This document shows positions 7,961 through 15,489 of a stretch of 32,626 bases of DNA, one piece after another. The translations under genes were made by a program, and so were the position numbers. The notes below the pieces were generated by a model. That model made no database searches. It was given only the letters and a program-made list of their open reading frames with translations, and was not told the origin of the DNA. Source of the stretch: Tissierellia bacterium (lineage in GTDB: Bacteria > Bacillota > Clostridia > Tissierellales > Sedimentibacteraceae); the NCBI GenBank assembly GCA_028709465.1, contig JAQVWY010000024.1:1-32626 (forward strand), read 5' to 3'. The first letter of the stretch is position 1. Each line of letters opens with the position of its first letter.

Positions 7961-8707
7961 ATGACATTAAATGCCTTCAAAAATGGTGTAACTATCTTAA
8001 ATGAAGATAATTTGAATGCACCGTGGGAAATGCAAAATAGCATATTAATTTATGAGGGAAGTGCAGTAGATACAAAAACAGGAATAGGTACTACTGAGAA
8101 CAATACAAATGAATATTATCACGCTATTCGGATTACCGCCACTGGAGTAACAACCATAACTAGAATTGAATTAGAGATAGCCGCTGATGGCAATGGGGCA
8201 GATTTAGAAGTAGAAATTATGGATAATGATTTTAATCCGGATGGGTCTGATGATGGTATATGGTTAGATGGAGTTGTAGTACCTAAAGAATTTTTACCTG
8301 TAACTGCGGCAATATGGTACGTACCACTATATATTGAAGGATTAACATCTGGAAATAATTATTGGTTGATAATTAAGCGTTCTGGTGATAGTACTAATCA
8401 TTTTCATTTGATTGGTGAATCTAGTCAAGATGCAAGTCACCCAGTATACAAACGTATTGGTACTACCGGAGCATGGACTGCATCAAATGCAATTCATTTT
8501 ACTATATATAATGGAGAAAATGCTGATGATAATTTAATTCATTCTATTATAGGTGACAACTTATATAAAACTTATAAATGGGATGGTGATGATCTTGATG
8601 AGGTTTATCAATATGAACCTCCCAGTGACGGATCAGCAGGTGGGATAAGGAAAAAGAAAACCATTACCTATTCCGGAGATAATGTTATAAAAGGGGTGGT
8701 TACCTAA
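7961..8707 (+). CDS. Putative tail fibre / receptor-binding protein
   Basis: 248 residues, ATG after AAAAGGGGGATAAA. The N-terminus (MTLNAFKNGVTILNEDNLN) has the short anchor pattern often seen in fibre proteins. The middle is a predicted beta-sandwich (YYHAIRITATGVTTITRIEL, YVPLYIEGLTSGNNYWLII) like the extracellular 'choice-of-anchor' type carbohydrate-binding modules. The end is basic and Gly-rich. It lies after the hub and before the lysis genes. Its TAA overlaps the next ATG. The binding role is an inference. Confidence 0.5.
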   Translation: MTLNAFKNGVTILNEDNLNAPWEMQNSILIYEGSAVDTKTGIGTTENNTNEYYHAIRITATGVTTITRIELEIAADGNGADLEVEIMDNDFNPDGSDDGIWLDGVVVPKEFLPVTAAIWYVPLYIEGLTSGNNYWLIIKRSGDSTNHFHLIGESSQDASHPVYKRIGTTGAWTASNAIHFTIYNGENADDNLIHSIIGDNLYKTYKWDGDDLDEVYQYEPPSDGSAGGIRKKKTITYSGDNVIKGVVT

Positions 8708-9249
8708 TGTTTGACGAAATTTTGGCGATCATAAAGGCAAAAATAGGGAGTAGATCAGATACAGCCAGCGCAACGGGGAGCCTGCATGCAAAAGTGAAAA
8801 ATATAGTAGACAACGAACTGCCAAAAACCCAACGGGCTAGAGGGGTAAATTTTACTACTTTTAATACAACAAATGAGACATTAACTACAGTATTAAGCGT
8901 ATCTGGTCGTGGTGAACTTCTAATTTTGCGAAATAGGAATGGTGCCCCAACAACAGATTTAGCTGAATATGAAATAACAATTGATGGTACAGTTGTTTTT
9001 CATGCTCAGACTGGATTAGGAGGATTAGTTGCCTATGCTAGCAGTTATGGTTATTCACAGCTGTTGTCTGGTCACGCTTTAATAGGAACTGTTCCCGTAG
9101 CTACCAATACATTTTTACCCAATGCTTCCTATCCTGCAATGAATGGGGGTATTCCACCTATCCCTTTTAATACTTCTCTATTAATTAAAGCAAAAAGAGT
9201 TGGGACTAATAGTGTTTACTGTGAAGTAGTTTACAGTTTGGAGGAATAA
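8707..9249 (+). CDS. Putative tail fibre-associated protein
   Basis: 180 residues. It starts MFDEILAIIKAKIGSRSD and HAKVKNIVDNELPKTQ, an N-terminal coiled or anchor helix common among phage fibre and tip proteins in Bacillota. A beta-rich C-terminal domain of about 130 residues follows (GELLILRNRNGAPTTDLAEY). Overlap with the preceding gene (TAATG) implies coupled expression. No known catalytic motif is seen. Function is assigned from position only. Confidence 0.5.
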   Translation: MFDEILAIIKAKIGSRSDTASATGSLHAKVKNIVDNELPKTQRARGVNFTTFNTTNETLTTVLSVSGRGELLILRNRNGAPTTDLAEYEITIDGTVVFHAQTGLGGLVAYASSYGYSQLLSGHALIGTVPVATNTFLPNASYPAMNGGIPPIPFNTSLLIKAKRVGTNSVYCEVVYSLEE

Positions 9250-9251
9250 AC

Positions 9252-9440
9252 ATGTACTACAAAACAGATAGTGAAATTACAATGGATTATAAAATGTTTG
9301 AAAAGATTAGCGTTGACGGAAGCACTACTTATGTAAAACTCAGGCAGTCAATTGAAATGCCGTTATATTGGCTCCAAATAACCGAAGTGGAGTTTATGGA
9401 GCATGAAGCAAAAATGCTTACTGTGATGCCGCCAGAGTAG
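9252..9440 (+). CDS. Small late protein, unknown
   Basis: 62 residues, ATG after TTGGAGGAATAAAC, two bases after the previous stop. Acidic, with MDYKMFEKISVDGSTTYVKL and YWLQITEVEFMEHEAKML. A GCCGCC/GGGCGG hairpin overlaps its stop codon. Genes of this size at this place are often XkdX-like tail-assembly accessories, but the XkdX pattern is not evident here. Confidence 0.5.
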   Translation: MYYKTDSEITMDYKMFEKISVDGSTTYVKLRQSIEMPLYWLQITEVEFMEHEAKMLTVMPPE

Positions 9441-9476
9441 GGCGGTATATTTAGGGCGGGAGAGGGGAGATGGGAT

Positions 9477-9710
9477 TTGACTGTATGTGATTTCCACGAA
9501 GATATGAAAGAAACAGTCCATGATCACGAAAAGAGGATTGAATTTCTAGAAAAAAAGGATGCTGGAAATGACGTTAGAATAGAAAATCTTTGTAAACAAC
9601 TTGAAAATCTAACAGGTTGGGTAAAAGCCCTTGTTATATCCCTTGTCACATCTTTATTAACATGTGGTGGGGGTTTTATTATTTGGTATATACAGAGTTT
9701 ACCGAGATAA
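9477..9710 (+). CDS. xhlA: XhlA-like haemolysin/holin accessory protein
   Basis: 77 residues from TTG 9477, seven bases after GGGGAG; the other in-window start, ATG 9504, lacks a ribosome site. Residues 1-47 are a charged coiled coil (HDHEKRIEFLEKKDAGNDVRI). Residues 50-72 form one membrane helix (ALVISLVTSLLTCGGGFIIWY), with a short tail after it. This is the layout of the XhlA family, whose members act with a holin in cell lysis (known for Bacillus PBSX). It sits directly before the amidase and holin. Confidence 0.75.
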   Translation: MTVCDFHEDMKETVHDHEKRIEFLEKKDAGNDVRIENLCKQLENLTGWVKALVISLVTSLLTCGGGFIIWYIQSLPR

Positions 9711-9728
9711 ATAGAGGTGATATAAAAA

Positions 9729-10517
9729 ATGTCAAAAGTAGTTTTAATTCCAGGACATGGGGGTTTTGACTCGGGGAGTTGTAACCAAACAAATGGAGTT
9801 CGTGAATGTGACGGTAATCTAGCGGTAGCACTTAAAGTAAAAGAATTATTAGAATATAACAATTTTGAAGTTGCTATATCTCGTACTACTGATATTGCTT
9901 GTGGTAGAGCTACTACAATTAATCAAGATATAAATAATCAAATATATTTTGGTAATAATTCAGGAGCGGATATTGCGGTTGCTATTCATTTCAATGGATC
10001 TATAAATGAAACAGCGCATGGAGTTGAAACCTTATATTCTCAATATAATAGACTTACAGATAAAAATATTAAATTGGCTACTTTATTGCTTGAAGAATTA
10101 GTGTCTGCAACTGGATTAACTAATAGAGGTTTGAAAGATAGTGGTAAAAGCGTAGGGGTAGTTAGAGCAATTAATATTCCTGTAAGTTTAACAGAATGTG
10201 CGTTTGTGACTAATCCTAATGAGGTTATTTGGTGTTCTGACTCAGACCATCAATTAATTCTTGCTAAAGCACATGCAAAAGCAATATGTAGATACTATGG
10301 TATTGAATATAAAGAAAATGGGGGTATAGATTATATGAAAGTTGGAATGGAAGTTTCTGATATGAAAGTGACTATGAATGGAAACACCGTAATTAAATCA
10401 GTTATTCTTACTGTTGATGGTAAGGATACTACATATATCCCTGCTGTAGCTTTAAGAAATGATGGTTATATAGTTACTTGGGATGGAGTAAATAATCAGG
10501 TTAATATAACAAAATAG
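9729..10517 (+). CDS. Endolysin: N-acetylmuramoyl-L-alanine amidase (Amidase_3)
   Basis: 262 residues, ATG after AGAGGTGATATAAAAA. It hydrolyses the bond between MurNAc and L-Ala in peptidoglycan. Zinc ligands and catalytic residues of Amidase_3 are visible: His10 in LIPGHGGFDSG, Glu26 in RECDGN, the His in VAIHFNG and the Glu in SLTECAFVTNP. Residues 1-195 are the enzyme. After ENGGIDYMKVGMEVSD comes a small C-terminal domain (SVILTVDGKDTTYIPAVALR) like the 'stalk' domain of copper-amine-oxidase N-terminal type, which here probably binds the wall. There is no signal peptide, so export depends on the holin. Confidence 0.92.
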   Translation: MSKVVLIPGHGGFDSGSCNQTNGVRECDGNLAVALKVKELLEYNNFEVAISRTTDIACGRATTINQDINNQIYFGNNSGADIAVAIHFNGSINETAHGVETLYSQYNRLTDKNIKLATLLLEELVSATGLTNRGLKDSGKSVGVVRAINIPVSLTECAFVTNPNEVIWCSDSDHQLILAKAHAKAICRYYGIEYKENGGIDYMKVGMEVSDMKVTMNGNTVIKSVILTVDGKDTTYIPAVALRNDGYIVTWDGVNNQVNITK

Positions 10518-10532
10518 TGGAGGTTTTTAACT

Positions 10533-10742
10533 ATGAATAATCGTTGGGAAAATTATGCCTTATGGGTTAGTATTATCGCATTTATGCCAATATTAGCGCA
10601 GGGGTTAGGGACTTATAATATACATTTGATTTTACCGGGGAACTATGGCGATTTGGCTAATGCGGTTTTAGGTATTTTGGTTCTGCTTGGCATTATTAAT
10701 AACCCAACTGAAAGTAAAGGATATTTGGATACGAAGAAATAA
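10533..10742 (+). CDS. Holin (phi-LC3 type)
   Basis: 69 residues, ATG after GTGGAGG. Two hydrophobic segments (residues 10-30 and 42-58, ANAVLGILVLLGIINNP) and the ending NNPTESKGYLDTKK match the phi-LC3 holin family, which forms the membrane lesion that releases the amidase. It is the last gene of the late operon, and a strong terminator follows 40 bases after it. Confidence 0.85.
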   Translation: MNNRWENYALWVSIIAFMPILAQGLGTYNIHLILPGNYGDLANAVLGILVLLGIINNPTESKGYLDTKK

Positions 10743-10779
10743 ATAAAAATATTACTCAAAATTGAATATTAAATATTTT

Positions 10780-10812
10780 AAGACGTTAGTCGTGTACACT
10801 AACGTCTTTTTT
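10780..10812 (+). terminator. Strong terminator at the end of the lysis/late operon
   Basis: Perfect 11-bp stem AAGACGTTAGT/ACTAACGTCTT with a 7-nt loop, then a T-run. It separates the late operon from the homing endonuclease gene. Confidence 0.92.
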
Positions 10813-10845
10813 ATTTTTCGTAGGAAAATTTGTGGAGGTTATTTA

Positions 10846-11532
10846 TTGATTAAAAGTGGAATATATAGAATAGTGAATCTAGTTAATGGTAAAGTTTATA
10901 TTGGTTCAGCAATTAATTTGGATAATAGAAAAGCAACGCATTTTAGTGGATTAAGAAATAATAAACATAAAAATAGATATCTACAACGTTCATTCAATAT
11001 ACATGGCGAAGAAAACTTTAAATTTGAAGTATTGGAATATGTAAACATACCTGAAATGTTATTAGTACGTGAGCAATGGTATTTAAATTTATGGTTTGAT
11101 AATTGTAATAGATGTTATAATATTAACCCTATTGCTGGTTCGTCTTTAGGTATAAAACGTTCTGAAGAATCAAAAAGAAAAATGAGTGAAGTTAAAAAAA
11201 ATAAATATACTGGTGAAAATAATCCTTTTTATAATAAAAAACATTCCGAAAAAACAAAAAGAAAAATGAGTGAAACAAAAAAAGGTAAATATAAAGGTAA
11301 AAATAGTTATTTGTATGGTAAACAGCAAACAGAAGAACATAAATTAAAATTAGCAATAGCACATGGCTCTAAACCATTCTTAGTTCACAACAAGGAAGGT
11401 AATTTTATTGGGGAATGGATTAATCAAAGTGAATGCGCAGAAGAGTTAAATTTAATTCAGAGCCATATATCAAGTTGTCTTCAAAATAAACGTAATAGTC
11501 ATAAAGGTTATATATTTAAATATGCTAGTTAA
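10846..11532 (+). CDS. GIY-YIG homing endonuclease with NUMOD DNA-binding modules
   Basis: 228 residues. TTG 10846 lies seven bases after GGAGG; the longer frame from 10762 crosses the terminator and is not credible. The N-terminal GIY-YIG nuclease (SGIYRIVNLVNGKVYIGSA) is complete. Then come at least three NUMOD3-type modules (SEESKRKMSEVKK, SEKTKRKMSETKK, TEEHKLKLAIAH) and a C-terminal NUMOD1/HTH module (FIGEWINQSECAEELNLIQS). Such free-standing enzymes cut a related phage genome so that their own gene is copied in. It stands between late and integration genes, with terminators on both sides, as an insertion would. Confidence 0.92.
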   Translation: MIKSGIYRIVNLVNGKVYIGSAINLDNRKATHFSGLRNNKHKNRYLQRSFNIHGEENFKFEVLEYVNIPEMLLVREQWYLNLWFDNCNRCYNINPIAGSSLGIKRSEESKRKMSEVKKNKYTGENNPFYNKKHSEKTKRKMSETKKGKYKGKNSYLYGKQQTEEHKLKLAIAHGSKPFLVHNKEGNFIGEWINQSECAEELNLIQSHISSCLQNKRNSHKGYIFKYAS

Positions 11533-11570
11533 ATAAAGGATTTACCAACGATAAATAAAGATTAAATATA

Positions 11571-11602
11571 GGGGTGCTACTGAAAGGTGGTATCCCTTTT
11601 TT
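11571..11602 (+). terminator. Intrinsic terminator after the homing endonuclease
   Basis: GGGGTGCTACT pairs with GGTGGTATCCC (several G-U pairs) around a GAAA loop, followed by six T and a further T-rich stretch. Confidence 0.8.
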
Positions 11603-11634
11603 ATTTTAATTTTAAATAGAATGGAGTTATATAT

Positions 11635-11844
11635 ATGAAGGAATTAGTTAAATATTCAAATTGGGACGAAGCACCGGACATTTTATATGTTCCAGAATGT
11701 GCATCACTATTAAAAATAGGTATTAATCAAATGTATAAAATTGCTAGAACTAATAATTTTCCTGTTTTACACTTCGGCAAACAATTAAGAGTACCAAAAG
11801 AAGCCTTAAAACGGTGGGTACAAGATCAAACTATGCCTAATTAG
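11635..11844 (+). CDS. xis: Excisionase-like helix-turn-helix protein (HTH_17)
   Basis: 69 residues, ATG after ATGGAGTT. The pattern LYVPECASLLKIGINQMYKIARTNN (shown in part) and VLHFGKQLRVPKEALKRWV is the MerR-like winged helix of the excisionase/HTH_17 family. The protein is too short to carry any second domain. It lies 66 bases before the integrase gene, so a role as the directionality factor that favours excision is likely. It could also regulate int transcription. Confidence 0.75.
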   Translation: MKELVKYSNWDEAPDILYVPECASLLKIGINQMYKIARTNNFPVLHFGKQLRVPKEALKRWVQDQTMPN

Positions 11845-11910
11845 AAATACAATAGTATATAATAAACTAGTGGGTATAAAATCCAATATTATGAAGAATG
11901 GAGGTTATCT

Positions 11911-13188
11911 ATGGGACAAGTAGCGGAGCAGAAGAAAGAAGAAACAAAACGAACGCGAAGGGGGAATGGAGAAGGATCAATTACTAAAAGGAAATCTGAT
12001 GGTCTATGGCAATCGAGTATCACTATTGGAATTAACCCGAAAACTGGTGATCCTCAAAGGAAATTCTTCTATGGTAAAGAAAGGAAGGATGTTGCAAAGA
12101 AATTAAATATAGCTTTAGTGGATTTAGCTAACAATAATTTGAGCGATTCAAAGAATTTAACAACAGGGAATTGGTTAGAGATATGGTTAGAGACATATGG
12201 AAAGATAAATTTAAAACCACGAACCTATGAAAGTTATGAATCGTTTATTAGACTCCATATAAAACCAGATTTAGGAAAAATCAAATTAAAAGACCTAAAA
12301 AGTAGAGATGTTCAAAAATTATATAATAACAAGTTTAAAAATGGTAGAACAGACAAAAAAGGTGGTTTAGGGGTAAGGTCAGTTGAGCGAATCCATACAG
12401 TATTGAATTTAGCATTAAATCAAGCTGTAGCCGAAAAGTATATACCCACAAATCCAACTAAAGGTGCTAAATTACCAAAGAAAGACAATAATAAAGAAGC
12501 AAGATTTTTCACACTAGAAGAACAAGAAAAATTTATAGCATATTTAAATGAAGCAAGTCGTTATGATTTCGCTATGTTACTAGATTTAGGAACTGGATTA
12601 CGAAGAGGTGAGTTATTAGCATTAAAATGGATTGATGTTAATTGGGAACAAAAAACGTTAAAAATTAGAAGGTCTTTAGGTAGAACCAAAGATAAAGATG
12701 ATCTAACAAAATCAACATTAACTCTGGATAGTCCGAAAACTAAAAAAAGTAATCGGTTAGTACCAATACCCGAACCATTATTTGTGAAACTTCAAGAGTA
12801 TAAAAATACCCAAGATAAAACAAAAAAGATAGCAGGTAAATTATGGAAAGAAAATGGGTTAATTTTTTGTACTGATTTAGGTAAACCGTTAGAACCAAGA
12901 AATTTTAACAGAAGATTTGATTCACTTACTGAAAAAGCCAAAATAGTAGATGTTAGTCCCCATTGTATGAGACACACATATGCTACTAGATTACTAGAAT
13001 CTAATGTGCATATAAAAGTAGTACAGGAATTGTTAGGCCATAGTAGCATTACAATGACATTAGATTTATATAGTCATGTTATTGACAATGTTAAACAAGA
13101 AGCTATTGCACAGTTAAATCAATTTCTAATAATCAAAGAAAAATCTCCCTCTCAAGAGACTCAAGAAGAAGATAAAGAAAAAGAATAG
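11911..13188 (+). CDS. int: Phage integrase (tyrosine recombinase)
   Basis: 425 residues, ATG after ATGGAGG. Residues 15-70 are an AP2-like arm-binding domain (GNGEGSITKRKSDGLWQSSI). Residues 80-180 are the SAM-like core-binding domain. The rest is the catalytic domain with Arg231 (TGLRRGELL), a Lys in SPKTKKSNR, His351 and Arg354 (SPHCMRHTY), His377 (LGHSS) and the nucleophile Tyr387 (LDLYSHV). All six positions are intact. The adjacent attP contains a tmRNA 3' end, so this enzyme probably integrates into the host ssrA gene. It is unlike the broken recombinase at 465-1306, which has no arm-binding domain. Confidence 0.96.
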   Translation: MGQVAEQKKEETKRTRRGNGEGSITKRKSDGLWQSSITIGINPKTGDPQRKFFYGKERKDVAKKLNIALVDLANNNLSDSKNLTTGNWLEIWLETYGKINLKPRTYESYESFIRLHIKPDLGKIKLKDLKSRDVQKLYNNKFKNGRTDKKGGLGVRSVERIHTVLNLALNQAVAEKYIPTNPTKGAKLPKKDNNKEARFFTLEEQEKFIAYLNEASRYDFAMLLDLGTGLRRGELLALKWIDVNWEQKTLKIRRSLGRTKDKDDLTKSTLTLDSPKTKKSNRLVPIPEPLFVKLQEYKNTQDKTKKIAGKLWKENGLIFCTDLGKPLEPRNFNRRFDSLTEKAKIVDVSPHCMRHTYATRLLESNVHIKVVQELLGHSSITMTLDLYSHVIDNVKQEAIAQLNQFLIIKEKSPSQETQEEDKEKE

Positions 13189-13210
13189 AGTTATATAATT
13201 TTTATTTACT

Positions 13211-13248
13211 CCCGTTAGATATCTGATCCATATCTAGCGGGAAATTTT
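13211..13248 (+). terminator. Terminator after int
   Basis: CCCGTTAGATAT pairs with ATATCTAGCGGG (12 bp, one G-U) around a 7-nt loop, followed by AAATTTTATTTT. The T-run is imperfect, but the stem is very stable for this genome. Confidence 0.75.
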
Positions 13249-13275
13249 ATTTTAAATAGTGTAGTTTGAATAAAT

Positions 13276-13508
13276 GATGTAAAAACTAATGTAGTAGTTA
13301 ATTTGAAACCTTTGTATCTCTGGTGGAGACGAGGGGATTCGAACCCCTGACCCCCTCGTTGCGAATTAAAGGACTGCTATCACGACTAGTTTTAACTAGC
13401 GATAAAATACCTATATATAGCCATTTATTCAATTACAATTGAATAGTATATCACGACTAGCCACAACTAAAAATAGTCCTGGTGATGTAGTAAATAATGT
13501 AGTAAACC
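13276..13508. other. attP: attP: phage attachment site with a tmRNA (ssrA) 3' end as core
   Basis: On the minus strand 13321-13354 reads as a 3' end of a tRNA-like gene: T-arm AGGGG-TTCGAAT-CCCCT, acceptor half CGTCTCC, discriminator A and CCA. This closely resembles the end of tmRNA genes of Bacillota (CGTCTCCACCA); a tRNA cannot be fully excluded. Repeats flank the core. ATGTAGTA or a close relative occurs at 13276, 13288, 13485 and 13496, and TATCACGACTAG occurs at 13378-13389 and 13449-13460. AGGACT and CTAGTCGTGATA also recur inverted around 13450-13480. These are good candidates for integrase arm sites on both sides. The site lies between int and the early genes, so it appears unrecombined. 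Confidence 0.75.
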
Positions 13509-13545
13509 ATAACTATTTTATATAAAATGTATAATAATAAGCAAT

Positions 13546-13585
13546 AAAAAAGTAGATAGTAAAATTATCACTATCTACTTTTTTT
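13546..13585. terminator. Bidirectional terminator
   Basis: AAAAAAGTAGATAGT pairs with ACTATCTACTTTTTTT around a 9-nt loop. It has A-run and T-run on opposite sides, so it can work for transcripts from either direction. It separates the attP region from the early region. Confidence 0.85.
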
Positions 13586-13847
13586 ATTTGATTCTTTTTC
13601 TTTGTTTTTTCTTCTATGTAGAATACCTACTTAGATCGGGTTTTTCATGAGGGGACCACAAGATTAAATATTTAGTCCTTTTTATCAAATCAAAATACCT
13701 TTAAATAAACCTCTTTTTACCCTCTAAAACCTTCTAAATTATTCACCCATACAATTAGTCAACAAATTAACAAACGTTCAACCTTGAAGCAAATTACACT
13801 ATAAACTCTTTAGTTTTTAGGGTTGAAACTCAGCACTTCACCCAGCC
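13586..13847. other. Intergenic stretch without recognised content
   Basis: About 260 bases with a pyrimidine-rich plus strand. I see no credible reading frame, repeat or promoter. It may be the untranslated 3' region of the minus-strand RHH gene that follows. Confidence 0.3.
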
Positions 13848-14024
13848 TTATTCTGCGGATTTACTTTGCATTTCAATATTGTGTTTTTTTAATAAATCTT
13901 TAATAGCCTCATCAATTAATTTACTTTGAGGAATTCTGGTTTTTTCCGATAAAACCTTCATTGCATCTTTCAATTCTTTATCAATACTTGTAGCGTATTG
14001 AACACGATTTTTTAAATCTGCCAA
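13848..14024 (-). CDS. Ribbon-helix-helix repressor
   Basis: 58 residues on the minus strand from TTG 14024, preceded by AGAGGTG. The pattern RVQYATSIDKELKDAMKVLSEK (in part) then IPQSKLIDEAIKDLLKK is a clear RHH fold: strand, helix, turn, helix. It is divergent from the gene at 14186. The gap contains four ACATGAAA repeats and a consensus promoter, so it is probably the repressor of that early operon and perhaps of its own gene. It repeats the arrangement at 183-465 with a different sequence. Confidence 0.8.
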   Translation of the reverse strand: MADLKNRVQYATSIDKELKDAMKVLSEKTRIPQSKLIDEAIKDLLKKHNIEMQSKSAE

Positions 14025-14069
14025 TTAAAACACCTCTTTAATATTTATATTATTATTATAATAGTATAT

Positions 14070-14154
14070 ACATGAAACATCAATAAAATACATGAAAAAT
14101 AATGAAATATATATTGACATGAAACTTCATGAAGCTTATAATATGTACATGAAA
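14070..14154 (+). promoter_or_regulatory. Early promoter with four ACATGAAA operator repeats
   Basis: TTGACA at 14114-14119 and TATAAT at 14137-14142 are spaced 17 bp, a full consensus promoter reading toward 14186. ACATGAAA occurs at 14070, 14090, 14117 and 14147. The copy at 14117 overlaps the -35 box, and CTTCATGAAG at 14125-14134 is a palindrome between the boxes. Direct repeats of this kind match the way RHH repressors such as plasmid omega-type proteins bind. Assignment to the adjacent RHH protein is inferred. Confidence 0.75.
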
Positions 14155-14185
14155 TGATTTATAAAGAAATTGGAGGGTTTTAATT

Positions 14186-14599
14186 ATGCAGAAAGAACAT
14201 TGGGGTTACGTAATTAAAGACAGTTTTGGTGGGTATAACGGTCATTTAAGGTTAGTCAGAAATGAGGAGAAGACTAGAATAACTTGGGGTTATGTAGCAT
14301 TCAAAAATGTTTTTCAGGGGTATGGAAATAAGGTATTAGCACTTGCTGAAATTGAAAAATTAAAGGAACTTAACCAAATAGCCCAAATCCCTAACTTAAC
14401 TTGGGAATTAGTTTATACTGATGTATTTTCAATACCTCAGATTGGTGATAATTTATATTCACGGTTAGAAGAAGTTGAATATGATATCCCATTTGGTCGC
14501 ATAAGTGAAACCAGAAAGGCCGCAAAGGAAATTTGGAAAAAATATAAGACTATATTTGCTGATATTGAAAAAGAGTGGAGGGCAAAAAAAGCGGTATAA
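14186..14599 (+). CDS. Early protein of unknown function
   Basis: 137 residues, ATG after TTGGAGGGTTTTAATT. Begins MQKEHWGYVIKDSFGGYNGHL and is rich in aromatic residues in the first half. The C-terminal third is a charged helix (RKAAKEIWKKYKTIFADIEKEW). No membrane segment, signal peptide or catalytic motif is seen. It is the first gene under the consensus promoter controlled by the ACATGAAA repeats, which suggests an early, repressed function. Confidence 0.6.
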   Translation: MQKEHWGYVIKDSFGGYNGHLRLVRNEEKTRITWGYVAFKNVFQGYGNKVLALAEIEKLKELNQIAQIPNLTWELVYTDVFSIPQIGDNLYSRLEEVEYDIPFGRISETRKAAKEIWKKYKTIFADIEKEWRAKKAV

Positions 14600-14782
14600 A
14601 GATAATCACTAACCCACCTGAATGAGTCTTTGAAAATTAAGACGAAACCTTTCATCAGAATTGGTGGAAGGTCGTGGGACACCCGCCTTGCCACTAAGGG
14701 AGAAGATGGCACCCTTTTTAATATATATTCAATTATTGTTCTTTGAAAAGAGTATAATTAGTAAGAATAGGAGGAAATACCA
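14600..14782 (+). other. Structured intergenic stretch
   Basis: A GTGG-AAGG segment near 14661 pairs imperfectly with CCTTGCCAC near 14691, enclosing a GGGACACCC turn. GGG and CCC of 14699-14716 can form a weaker second arm before a T-run at 14716-14720. It may be a leader hairpin or weak terminator before the gene at 14783. No known RNA class is recognised. Confidence 0.35.
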
Positions 14783-15019
14783 ATGGCAAAGATTTTTAAT
14801 TTATTCAAACGTAAAGAAAAGGTAGTTGACGATATCGAAGTAGCAACACACTGGGTTTGTGATTTAGTGACAGAACCACTTAAAAACAATTTGACTAAAG
14901 GAAAAGCATACGAGCTGCATGAAGGTGAAGAATACAAAGAAGAATATTATTTCTACGATGATTTAGGTAAAAGACAATCATGGTACGATCTTATTCCAGG
15001 CCATTATATTAAGAAGTAG
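14783..15019 (+). CDS. Small acidic protein, unknown
   Basis: 78 residues, ATG after ATAGGAGGAAATACC. The N-terminus is basic (MAKIFNLFKRKEK). The remainder looks like a compact beta domain: THWVCDLVTEPLKNNLTKGK, YELHEGEEYKEEYYFYDDLG and RQSWYDLIPGHYI. The spacing of strands resembles SH3-like barrels. No family is assigned. It is the last gene before the long non-coding repeat region. Confidence 0.55.
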   Translation: MAKIFNLFKRKEKVVDDIEVATHWVCDLVTEPLKNNLTKGKAYELHEGEEYKEEYYFYDDLGKRQSWYDLIPGHYIKK

Positions 15020-15037
15020 TAACTGTAAATATTTGTC

Positions 15038-15066
15038 TTGACAGACACGGCAAATAGATATACAAT
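15038..15066 (+). promoter_or_regulatory. Promoter into the origin-like region
   Basis: TTGACA at 15038-15043 and TACAAT at 15061-15066 with a 17-bp spacer. No reading frame follows for a kilobase, so its product must be a non-coding RNA. Confidence 0.7.
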
Positions 15067-15069
15067 AAA

Positions 15070-15136
15070 TATTGGGCGCACAAGCCTTTCGTTTTGTTGT
15101 GCCCAAATCGTATATCTGAAGGGGTGATATTTATTC
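15070..15136 (+). ncRNA. Putative small RNA starting with a strong hairpin
   Basis: Transcription from the 15038 promoter should begin near 15073. There TTGGG (15072-15076) plus CACAA (15079-15083) pair with TTGTG-CCCAA (15097-15106) around a 13-nt loop, with a 2-nt bulge. AGATATAC (15056) and AATAAATAT (15064) recur as inverted copies at 15110 and 15127, giving further dyads at DNA level. It could be a replication-control or primer RNA, because it is at the border of the repeat region. That role is a guess from location. The 3' end is not defined. Confidence 0.4.
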
Positions 15137-15289
15137 GATTTTTAGCTTTATCATACTGACAACATGAATTAACAGTATTAGTTTATATCAGCCGAAAGGC
15201 AATGTCAATAAAATATAGAAATAAGAATAAAAGTGACAGTTTAGAAAATGCTTAAAATCCCAATATATAACGATTTACAAAACGCCAAA

Positions 15290-15298
15290 TTATCCACA
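15290..15298 (+). promoter_or_regulatory. DnaA box
   Basis: TTATCCACA, the exact consensus DnaA-binding 9-mer, inside the first long repeat. The second long repeat has TTGTCTATA at the matching place, a degenerate copy. A host DnaA site supports an origin role for this region. Confidence 0.65.
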
Positions 15299-15445
15299 AA
15301 CATCCTCAAATCATAGTGATATAGGTACTTTGATGGTGTTTTATAGATAATGGTGTAAAGGGAATAGGGTCCGATAAAAAATATTATTGTTAATTATGAG
15401 TACGATAGTAGTGTGGCAAATAATAGTGGTAAATAATCGTGGCAC

Positions 15446-15489
15446 GCTGGTAAAGTGATAAGTATATTATATGGGGTATTTTCAACATA
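15446..15489 (+). repeat. 44-bp exact direct repeat, copy 1
   Basis: Identical to 15925-15968 over 44 bases. It starts GCTGGTAAAGTGATAAG and ends GGTATTTTCAACATA. Exact conservation in a region where the other repeats have drifted suggests recent duplication or constraint by a bound protein. Confidence 0.9.

Noticed and set aside
10762-10845. Longer N-terminus for the homing endonuclease
   Set aside because: It would translate through the strong terminator at 10780-10812. TTG 10846 has a well-spaced GGAGG and gives the normal family start.
13321-13372. Complete tRNA or tmRNA gene
   Set aside because: Only the T-arm and acceptor 3' half are present. There is no D-arm, anticodon arm or 5' acceptor half, so it is an attachment core.
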